Positions 1-6,204 of a stretch of 7,175 nucleotides of DNA are shown here, piece by piece. The translations under genes and the position numbers were made by a program. The number at the start of each line of letters is the position of its first letter. Positions within the stretch are counted from its first letter, which is position 1. This DNA is from Firmicutes bacterium CAG:449. GTDB lineage: Bacteria > Bacillota_I > Bacilli_A > RFN20 > CAG-449. The notes beneath the pieces are model-generated. The model worked only from the letters and a program-made list of their open reading frames with translations. It did not search any database and was not told the origin of the DNA. Where the stretch lies: contig FR889401.1 in NCBI GenBank assembly GCA_000432895.1, forward strand, positions 7,335 to 14,509, read 5' to 3'.

Positions 1-15
1 CGATACGACATTCAT
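1..15 (-). CDS. Start of a gene downstream of feoB (only 5 codons visible)
   Basis: An ATG directly follows the feoB TAA, and the frame stays open to the window edge, giving Met-Asn-Val-Val-Ser. A GGAG at 24-27, inside the last feoB codons, stands 8 nt before this ATG, which is good Shine-Dalgarno spacing and supports a translationally coupled gene. What it encodes cannot be read from five residues. In many Bacillota the gene after feoB encodes a very small Cys-rich single-pass membrane protein (the FeoB-associated family), which often begins with a similar Met-Asn-hydrophobic stretch. That identity is a guess from context only. Confidence 0.4.
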
Positions 16-2364
16 TTACATTACTCCAAAAATATGAAATATTAAACTAAATAATCCTGAAGCTAACCAAGCAATAACAAATTGAAACAGACCTATTGCA
101 ATAGCCCATTTATGTCCTTCTTCTTGTCTAATTGAAGCAAGAGCAGCTACACAAGGGGTATATAGTAAGCAAAATATTAATAAGCAAAAAGCTTGATAAG
201 AATTTAAACAATTATAAATATTGGCTTCACTTCCAAATAAAATACTTAAAGATGAAACCACTCCTTCTTTAGCTAAAATACCTGAAATCAAAGAAGTAGT
301 AATTCGATAATCATTAAATCCTAATGGAGCGAAAATAGGTGAAATACCTCCAGCTATTACACTTAACATACTATTAGAAGAATCGTTGACCATATTAAAA
401 TGGAAATCAAATGATTGTAAAAACCAAATAAAAATTGTAGCAATTAAAATAACTGTAAAAGCACGTTTTAAGAAGTCTTTTACTTTTTCCCATAATAATT
501 GACCAACATTTTTAAGACCAGGCAAACGATAATTAGGTAATTCCATGACAAATGGAATGGCTTCACCTTTAAAAACAAATTTTTTAGAGACAAAAGCCAC
601 TAATATACCAATTAAAATGCTTATTATATAAAGAGCAATCATCATTAACCAGGCAAACTTACCGAAAAATATTGAACAAATAAAACTATAAATAGGTAGT
701 TTAGCTGAACAACTCATAAAAGGGGTTAATAAAATTGTCATTTTTCTATCTCTTTCTGAAGATAAAGTTCTCGTAGCCATCACTCCAGGAACAGTACAAC
801 CAAAGCCAATTAATAAAGGAACAATTGATTTACCAGATAAACCAATTTTTCTTAATAGTTTGTCCATTACAAAAGCCACTCTAGCCATATAACCAGAATC
901 TTCTAAAATGGACAAAAAGAAAAATAATACAACAATGATTGGTAAAAAGGAAATAACACTGCCAATTCCTTCAAAAATACCATTAATAACTAATGAATGA
1001 ATGATTGGTTCAACTTCCCATTTAGTAAAAGCACTATCTAAAACATTTGTTAAAGAGGTTATTCCTAGTGATAAAATATCTTGTAAAGCAAAACCAACCA
1101 CATTAAATGTTAAAAAGAAAACCAAGCCTAGAATTAAAATAAACATTGGTATTGCAGTATATTTACCAGTTAAAATTTTATCAATTTTTTTACTTCGAAG
1201 ATGTTCTTTTGATTCATGAGGCATACAAACACAATTAGCACATACTTTATGAATAAAATTATAACGCATATCCGCAATAGAAGCACTTCTATCAAGAACT
1301 CTTTCTTCTTCCATTTGTTTAACAATATGCTCAATCATCTCTAATTCATTTTGCTCTAAAGCTAATGCTTCAATGACTAATTTGTCATTTTCAATTACTT
1401 TTGTTGCAGCAAAACGTAAAGGAATATCAGCTCTTTTAGCGTGATCTTCAATTAAATACATAATACCATGTATTGCTCTATGTACTGCTCCAGAATGTTC
1501 TTTTTCATCACAAAAATCATTAATAGTAGGTTTTTCTTGAAAATAACTTACATGTATAGCATGTTCAATTAATTCATTAACACCTTCATTTTTTTTCGCA
1601 GATATTGGAACGACCGGTATACCTAATAGTTGCTCCATTTTATTCACATCAATATATCCACCATTACCTGTCATTTCATCCATCATATTAAGTGCTAAAA
1701 CCATTGGAATATTTAATTCCATTAATTGTAAAGTTAAATATAAATTTCTTTCTATTGCAGTTGCATCAACAATATTAATAATTCCTTTAGGTTTACTTTT
1801 TAAAATAAAATCACGTGAAACTATTTCTTCTTCACTATATGGTGATAAAGAATATATACCAGGTAAATCTGTTACTAAAGTGTTATCATGATTAATAATT
1901 TTGCCACTTTTTTGATCAACTGTCACTCCTGGAAAATTACCAACATGTTGATTCATGCCTGTTAATTGGTTAAATAAAGTTGTTTTCCCACAATTTTGAT
2001 TTCCTACTAAAGCAAAAGTAATTGTTTCATCTTTATTTAAAGGATGTTCATCATTATGATTATGATATTTTCCATATTCACCAAGACCAGGGTGAATGCT
2101 ACTTTTAAGAATATTTTGTTTTTCCTCTATTTTTTTTATATAAGGTTCACTAATTTCAATTTTTTTAGCATCATCAATTCTTAAGGTTAATTCATAACTA
2201 TTAATTCTTAATTCCATTGGGTCACCCATTGGAGCAAGTTTTTCTAAAGTTATTTCACTTCCAGGAATCAATCCCATATCCAAAAAATGTTGTCTAAGTG
2301 ATGAATCAGCTTCTATTTTAATTATGGTCGAAGTTTTTCCAACTTCTAATTCATTAAGTTTCAT
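16..2364 (-). CDS. feoB: FeoA-FeoB fusion, GTPase-coupled ferrous iron transporter
   Basis: Inner-membrane Fe(II) importer, 782 aa. Residues 1-72 form a FeoA-type SH3-like domain (LRQHFLDMGLIPGSEI). A linker with H91, H101, H103 and H107 follows. The G domain has G1 GNQNCGKT (121-128), G2 Thr in GVTVD (146-150), G3 DLPG (166-169), G4 NMMD (226-229) and G5 SAKKNEG (255-261). A helical cytosolic region follows to about 390. The membrane part, from about 402, has roughly nine hydrophobic segments and the Gate motifs: GYMARVAFVMD (491-501), GFGCTVPGVMATRT (519-532), LLTPFMSCSAKLPIY (545-559) and YTPCVAALASI (735-745). C523, C552 and C738 lie at the usual family positions. The length equals a normal FeoB plus one FeoA domain; such fusions are known. 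The start is supported by GAGG at 2373-2376, 8 nt upstream. It is separated from the upstream operon by a terminator, so it is probably transcribed from its own metal-controlled promoter. The CxxCxC at 375-380 is unusual. Confidence 0.97.
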   Translation of the reverse strand: MKLNELEVGKTSTIIKIEADSSLRQHFLDMGLIPGSEITLEKLAPMGDPMELRINSYELTLRIDDAKKIEISEPYIKKIEEKQNILKSSIHPGLGEYGKYHNHNDEHPLNKDETITFALVGNQNCGKTTLFNQLTGMNQHVGNFPGVTVDQKSGKIINHDNTLVTDLPGIYSLSPYSEEEIVSRDFILKSKPKGIINIVDATAIERNLYLTLQLMELNIPMVLALNMMDEMTGNGGYIDVNKMEQLLGIPVVPISAKKNEGVNELIEHAIHVSYFQEKPTINDFCDEKEHSGAVHRAIHGIMYLIEDHAKRADIPLRFAATKVIENDKLVIEALALEQNELEMIEHIVKQMEEERVLDRSASIADMRYNFIHKVCANCVCMPHESKEHLRSKKIDKILTGKYTAIPMFILILGLVFFLTFNVVGFALQDILSLGITSLTNVLDSAFTKWEVEPIIHSLVINGIFEGIGSVISFLPIIVVLFFFLSILEDSGYMARVAFVMDKLLRKIGLSGKSIVPLLIGFGCTVPGVMATRTLSSERDRKMTILLTPFMSCSAKLPIYSFICSIFFGKFAWLMMIALYIISILIGILVAFVSKKFVFKGEAIPFVMELPNYRLPGLKNVGQLLWEKVKDFLKRAFTVILIATIFIWFLQSFDFHFNMVNDSSNSMLSVIAGGISPIFAPLGFNDYRITTSLISGILAKEGVVSSLSILFGSEANIYNCLNSYQAFCLLIFCLLYTPCVAALASIRQEEGHKWAIAIGLFQFVIAWLASGLFSLIFHIFGVM

Positions 2365-2386
2365 ATTAATTTCCTCAAAAATTAAT
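2365..2386 (-). promoter_or_regulatory. feoB ribosome binding site in the loop of an AT-only hairpin
   Basis: Read on the minus strand, ATTAATTT, a six-base spacer TTGAGG and AAATTAAT form a perfect 8-bp inverted repeat that ends at the base before the feoB ATG. The Shine-Dalgarno GAGG (2373-2376) sits wholly in the loop, 8 nt from the start codon. The repeat is seen directly. The stem is only A-U pairs, so a stable RNA structure is uncertain, and it may instead be a DNA-level site or chance in AT-rich sequence. Confidence 0.5.
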
Positions 2387-2403
2387 GTTAGTTTAAACTA
2401 ACA
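2386..2403. promoter_or_regulatory. 18-bp perfect palindrome, candidate metalloregulator operator for feoB
   Basis: TGTTAGTTTAAACTAACA is identical to its own reverse complement over 18 bp, centred about 30 bp upstream of the feoB start. Its TTAG...CTAA arms match the layout of DtxR/IdeR/MntR-family operators such as TTTAGGTTAACCTAAA (12 of 16 positions agree). It does not resemble the GATAAT repeats of a Fur box. Its place between the terminator of the preceding operon and the feoB ribosome binding site suits an iron- or manganese-dependent repressor site. The regulator itself is not in the window. Confidence 0.65.
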
Positions 2404-2434
2404 AAAAAACTTATAGCTTTTATGCCATAAGTTT
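2403..2434 (-). terminator. Intrinsic terminator of the pheS-pheT-thyX-yceD unit
   Basis: On the minus strand, ACTTAT, GGC, a six-base loop ATAAAA, GCT and ATAAGT form a stem of nine pairs (2409-2432, one G-U), followed by a run of seven T (complement of 2403-2409). Two outer A-T pairs can extend the stem into the TAA stop codon of the yceD-like gene. The G-U pair would be an A-C mismatch in a plus-strand transcript, and no comparable T run follows on that strand, so it acts for the minus strand. Confidence 0.85.
2410..2415 (-). promoter_or_regulatory. Possible feoB -10 element (TATAAG)
   Basis: TATAAG matches five of six bases of TATAAT and lies within the 3' arm of the terminator stem. Transcription from it would begin in or beside the 18-bp palindrome, a sensible place for a repressor to block it. 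No convincing -35 box is seen at 16-18 bp upstream, so this is a weak call. A promoter for feoB is expected somewhere here because the upstream operon is terminated. Confidence 0.25.
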
Positions 2435-2933
2435 ATTCTAAATCAATGTCTTTTAAGCAAGCAAATGGAGAAGATGAACTATCATTTTTCCTTTTTTTAT
2501 ATTCATCTTCAGTAATAACTTCCCAATCATCACCTTCAATAATATCTTCTTCATCTTTAGCTAGGACTTGTAAAGGTAAAGAACTAATTAATAAAGAATA
2601 TGCAATTGGTTCAGTTATGATTTCATCATTTTCTAAATAAAAAATACTTTCTTCATCTACAAGATCTTTATTTAATGTATAAATAATTTCATCTTTTACA
2701 TTTAATTTATAATCAACTGGTTTTAATGATCTAGTTGATTTTAAAATTAAATCACCTTTTAAAAAGAATTTCATCATAATTAAATCAGAGATACAATTTG
2801 ATTCAATTTTAAAATTTAGTGATTTAATATCAATTAATAATTGATTATCTTTATAATCATCTTTAGTAAAATGCAATTCTTCAAAAAATTCTTTTTTACC
2901 ATTTGAAGTTAATTCTTGTCTAGTTATTTTCAT
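2433..2933 (-). CDS. yceD: DUF177/YceD-family protein (23S rRNA accumulation protein-like)
   Basis: A 166-aa soluble, acidic protein with no signal peptide or membrane segment. It has the order of features typical of Bacillota YceD proteins: an N-terminal beta-rich part, KSTRSLKPVDYKL (65-77) where many relatives have Cys-x-Arg-x-Leu, an acidic stretch with IAYSLLISSLPLQV (110-123) matching the family's E-x-LLL-x-hydrophobic-P segment, GDDWEVITEDE (134-144), and a C-terminal SPFACLKDIDLE (155-166) like the family's DPR-x-x-x-L ending. In E. coli, YceD is linked to 23S rRNA accumulation; its biochemical role is unknown. The ATG lies inside thyX (14-bp overlap), with AAAGGA at 2941-2946, 7 nt upstream, so translation is probably coupled. 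The gene usually precedes rpmF, but here it is the last gene before a terminator. The family call rests on remembered motif patterns, not a search. Confidence 0.8.
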   Translation of the reverse strand: MKITRQELTSNGKKEFFEELHFTKDDYKDNQLLIDIKSLNFKIESNCISDLIMMKFFLKGDLILKSTRSLKPVDYKLNVKDEIIYTLNKDLVDEESIFYLENDEIITEPIAYSLLISSLPLQVLAKDEEDIIEGDDWEVITEDEYKKRKNDSSSSPFACLKDIDLE

Positions 2934-3810
2934 TTATATATCCTTTTTCAATAAAATAAGATTTTATTTTTAACATTATATATCTAATATCAGGATGAGC
3001 TTGCATAGCACATCTTAATTCAAAAATTAATTTCCATTCTTTAATAGAAGCAGTTACCACAATTTCTGTTTTTAATGAATTTGGTAAAACAGATCTAGCA
3101 AGTTGAGGAGTTGCGCCTTTATTAATCATTTCAAAATAATATTTTTCTGCTTCTTGCATTGCTTTATACCAAATATCATATAATTCATCGCTTATTTCAA
3201 CTGGTTTAATTACGGTGATTTGATTACCAAATTTATCTTTTCCATAATTACAATATCTTGTTGATTCTTGAGAAAATGAAGCTAAACGATGTCTAACTAA
3301 TTCATGAGTTACTCCACGATCAGTAATTAATTTAATACTAATTCTTTGGTGAACGTCTCTTTCTTCTTCCGTTAATAAAGAATAATCTTCAATTAATTCA
3401 AGAACTTCATCTTCGCATTTTTTAGTTGGCTTATTAAATAATTCTGGATACAACGAAGATAAAAATTTAATAATTGGCAAAAGTAAACTAAATTCATTAT
3501 CAACATTATAGAAATTTAAAAACGCCCTTAAATTAAAAGAAACAAGAGGAAATGAAATATTAGTAAATTCAAAAAAAGGTAAATTTTGCTTTTTTAAAAA
3601 TTCATAATATTCTTCTTTTAATTTTAAAGTAAAGGAAAAATGTTCAAGAACAGAGCCATGATTATTAGTGCATATTTTTTTTACAAAATTATGCGCGGAA
3701 GTATCTGTTATTTTATCTTCAGATTTATAACAAACTCTTCCACACAATTCTACTTTTTGGAATAATCTTTTATCATCTATCTCATAAAAAGATTGTTCTA
3801 TTACTTTCAT
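2920..3810 (-). CDS. thyX: Flavin-dependent thymidylate synthase ThyX
   Basis: Makes dTMP from dUMP using methylene-tetrahydrofolate, with FAD and NADPH, in place of ThyA. The signature RHR-x7-S is at 173-183 (RHRLASFSQES), followed by Arg185 and Tyr186, and covers the FAD/dUMP-binding loop. SVLEHFSFT (53-61) matches the family's H-x-S-x-x-E-H-x-x-FTF segment with H52 present. LARSVLPNSLKTEI (237-250) and FELRCAMQAHPDIR (263-276), with Arg266, match the C-terminal substrate-binding part. At 296 aa it is longer than the usual 210-250. The extra length is an insertion of about 90 residues between the FTF strand and RHR, containing SFNLRAFLNF (91-100), a segment I recall from other long ThyX proteins. 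The start is set by AAGGAG at 3818-3823, 7 nt upstream. It lies 3 bp behind pheT, in the same frame, after tandem stops. It shares a transcript with pheST but no pathway with it. Confidence 0.95.
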   Translation of the reverse strand: MKVIEQSFYEIDDKRLFQKVELCGRVCYKSEDKITDTSAHNFVKKICTNNHGSVLEHFSFTLKLKEEYYEFLKKQNLPFFEFTNISFPLVSFNLRAFLNFYNVDNEFSLLLPIIKFLSSLYPELFNKPTKKCEDEVLELIEDYSLLTEEERDVHQRISIKLITDRGVTHELVRHRLASFSQESTRYCNYGKDKFGNQITVIKPVEISDELYDIWYKAMQEAEKYYFEMINKGATPQLARSVLPNSLKTEIVVTASIKEWKLIFELRCAMQAHPDIRYIMLKIKSYFIEKGYINENN

Positions 3811-3823
3811 TTACTAACTCCTT
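3811..3823 (-). promoter_or_regulatory. thyX ribosome binding site and tandem pheT stop codons
   Basis: AAGGAG (3818-3823) lies in the last two sense codons of pheT. It is followed by TAG (3814-3816) and at once by an in-frame TAA (3811-3813), after which the thyX ATG begins in the same frame. The Shine-Dalgarno spacing of 7 nt fixes the thyX start. The double stop would prevent read-through into ThyX. Confidence 0.8.
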
Positions 3824-6201
3824 AAGTATGCACCAAATGATGAATTGAGTGCACTAATTATTTTTTCTTCGACTGGATTAATATCATTATCAGTTAAAGT
3901 TTTTTCTAATGAAGAATATTTAACTTTAAAAGCGATGGATTTAAATCCAATTGGTAAAAATTCACCTTCATATACATCAAATATTTCTACTGATGAAATC
4001 ATTGATGAACCTTGTTTTTTTATACTAGAAATCATTTCTTCAGCAGTTACATCTTTTTTCACAACAAGAGCATAATCTCTTTCAACACTTGGGAATTTAG
4101 AAATAACTTGCATTTTCTTTTGTGATGTTTTTAACATTAAGAACTTAGATAAATTCATATCTAAAACATAAGTTCTACCAAATTCTTTTGAATAAGTTGG
4201 ATGCAATTCTCCCATTATACCAACAACATCTTTACCAATTAAAATTTTAGCACTTCTGCCTGGATGGAAATATTTATTATCAGTTAATCTAGCTAATTTA
4301 TAACGTTTAAAATCTAAACCTAAAATTTGCATAATAGATTCAAAAACACCTTTAATATCATAAAAAGTAAATTCTTCTTTATCTAATGAAGTACGATATT
4401 CTTTAAGCCCATTCATAACAACACATAATTCTTGATATGAATCTTTTGTAGTAGTTATATCACTAATTTCAAAAATTCTAACATCTTTATTTTGATGAGA
4501 TAAATTATAAGATAAAACTTCTAATAAAGAAGAAATTAGCCCTCTTCTAACTAAAGAATGTTCAATAGTCATTGGATTTTTAATTTTAATTGGTTCATCA
4601 TTATTTAATACAACAAATTTTTCATCAAGAGTAGGTGAAACTAAAGTGTATGTTAATACTTCATTAAATGAATTAGCAATTAAATGTTCACGAATATTCT
4701 TTTTATTTTTTTGTTCAAAAGAAAGGCCTCCAACAGTAGTAACCATCTTTGGTAAAGTTGGTTTAATTCTCTCTAAACCAATAAATCTAAAGATTTCTTC
4801 TGATAAATTAGCATCACATTTTAAATCAATACGATGATGAGGAGGTAAAGCCACAAATTCATCATCATTAATATTTTTAATTTTAATATCAAGTCTATTA
4901 AAAACATCATTTACTTCTTCTTTAGTAAATTCTTCACCAAGTCTTTTATTAATATAAGAATAAGAACATTTTATTTCTTCTATTTTATTATCTAAAGTAG
5001 TGTATCTAGCATTTTTATGAATGATTTTTGCATCCGCAAAATCTATAAGTAATTTACTTGCAAGAGATAAAACATATTCATCTTGATGAGGATCAATTCC
5101 TTTAACAAAATGACTACTTGAATCTGAAGATAAACCAATTCTTACACTAGTTCTTCTAACTGTTGAGCCTAAGAAATTAGCACTTTCAATAACAACATTT
5201 TTGGTGTTTTCATCGACTTGTGAATACTTGCCACCCATAATGCCCGCTAAGCAACAAATCTTATCACCAACAGTAACACAAAGATCGCCATTTTCAACTT
5301 TATAAGTTTTATCATCTAAAGCAACAAAATCTTCATTTTTATCATTTTTTACAATAAATTCATCACTGGTTAATTTATCTTTATCATACATATGAAGTGG
5401 TTGACCAGTTAATAACATTACAAAATTACCAATATCAACAATATTATTAATTGCTCTAATTCCACTTGCCATCAAGTAAGCTTGCATTTCTTTTGGAGAT
5501 GGTTTAACTACAATATTATTAACTTCTTTAACAGAAAATTGAGGGCAATCAGTAGTTAAAGAATCTACTTTAAAATGATTTTCTTCCTCATTAACTAAAT
5601 TAATTTCTGGAATATTAACTTTTCTATCAAATAAAGCCCCTAATTCTTTAGCTAAAGAAAAAACCGCTAAACAATCAGAACGATTAGCTAAAACATTAAT
5701 ATCTAAAATATAATCATCTAAATGTAAATATCTTAAAACATTTTCTTCACCAATAGGTGCATCTTCATCAAGTTCTTCAATTCCTTCAAGTTGTTTTTGT
5801 GATAATAAACTTTTTTCAACACCAAGTTCAGACAAAGAGCAACACATACCATTGGATTCAACACCTCTAATAACACCTTTAGAAATATTGATTTTTGTTT
5901 TCTTTAATTCTGCCCCAACACGAGCAACAATTACTTTTAAACCAGTTCTAGCATTAGGAGCGCCACAAACAATTTGTTCAATTCCAAATTTACCTAAATC
6001 TACTTTTAAAACATGTAAATGATCACTATCTGGATGATTTTTGCATTCAATAATTTGACCAATAACTAAATTTGTAGCATCAGCAATTTTACTAACTTCT
6101 TCAACTTCCAAACCTGAAAATGTTAATTTATTAACTATTTCATCAACTGATATATTTTCAAGATCAACAAATTTTTTTATTAAATTTAAACTTACACGCA
6201 T
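3814..6201 (-). CDS. pheT: Phenylalanyl-tRNA synthetase beta subunit PheT
   Basis: With PheS it forms the alpha2-beta2 enzyme that charges tRNA-Phe and, through the B3/B4 domain, hydrolyses Tyr-tRNA-Phe. At 795 aa it has normal bacterial length. Domains in order: N-terminal piece; EMAP-like OB fold at about 40-150 (HPDSDHLHVLKVDLG 56-70, QIVCGAPNAR 76-85); B3/B4 editing at about 210-390 (GIRAINNIVDIGNFVML 247-263, GQPLH 266-270, AGIMGG 319-324, VVIESANF 336-343); B5 at about 400-480 with D459, E468 and E469; B6/B7 catalytic-like fold (NPMTIEHSLVRRGL 542-555, FHPGRSAKILIG 645-656, GELHP 664-668); C-terminal FDX-ACB anticodon-binding domain from about 700 (FPSVERDYALVV 703-714). AAGGAG at 6208-6213, 6 nt upstream, sets the start. 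Oddities: there is no tryptophan in the whole protein, the B5 motif usually P-x-W-R-x-D reads PPHHRID, and editing-pocket residues are changed (S359, S361, H364). Confidence 0.97.
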   Translation of the reverse strand: MRVSLNLIKKFVDLENISVDEIVNKLTFSGLEVEEVSKIADATNLVIGQIIECKNHPDSDHLHVLKVDLGKFGIEQIVCGAPNARTGLKVIVARVGAELKKTKINISKGVIRGVESNGMCCSLSELGVEKSLLSQKQLEGIEELDEDAPIGEENVLRYLHLDDYILDINVLANRSDCLAVFSLAKELGALFDRKVNIPEINLVNEEENHFKVDSLTTDCPQFSVKEVNNIVVKPSPKEMQAYLMASGIRAINNIVDIGNFVMLLTGQPLHMYDKDKLTSDEFIVKNDKNEDFVALDDKTYKVENGDLCVTVGDKICCLAGIMGGKYSQVDENTKNVVIESANFLGSTVRRTSVRIGLSSDSSSHFVKGIDPHQDEYVLSLASKLLIDFADAKIIHKNARYTTLDNKIEEIKCSYSYINKRLGEEFTKEEVNDVFNRLDIKIKNINDDEFVALPPHHRIDLKCDANLSEEIFRFIGLERIKPTLPKMVTTVGGLSFEQKNKKNIREHLIANSFNEVLTYTLVSPTLDEKFVVLNNDEPIKIKNPMTIEHSLVRRGLISSLLEVLSYNLSHQNKDVRIFEISDITTTKDSYQELCVVMNGLKEYRTSLDKEEFTFYDIKGVFESIMQILGLDFKRYKLARLTDNKYFHPGRSAKILIGKDVVGIMGELHPTYSKEFGRTYVLDMNLSKFLMLKTSQKKMQVISKFPSVERDYALVVKKDVTAEEMISSIKKQGSSMISSVEIFDVYEGEFLPIGFKSIAFKVKYSSLEKTLTDNDINPVEEKIISALNSSFGAYLRS

Positions 6202-6204
6202 AAA

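Noticed and set aside
1001..1219. Plus-strand open frames at 1001-1219, 2446-2640, 3845-4075 and 4646-4837
   Set aside because: All lie antisense within well-supported genes, have low-complexity products and no family resemblance.
2386..2403. Fur box before feoB
   Set aside because: The palindrome lacks the GATAAT/ATTATC hexamers; its TTAG/CTAA arms fit the DtxR/MntR type better.
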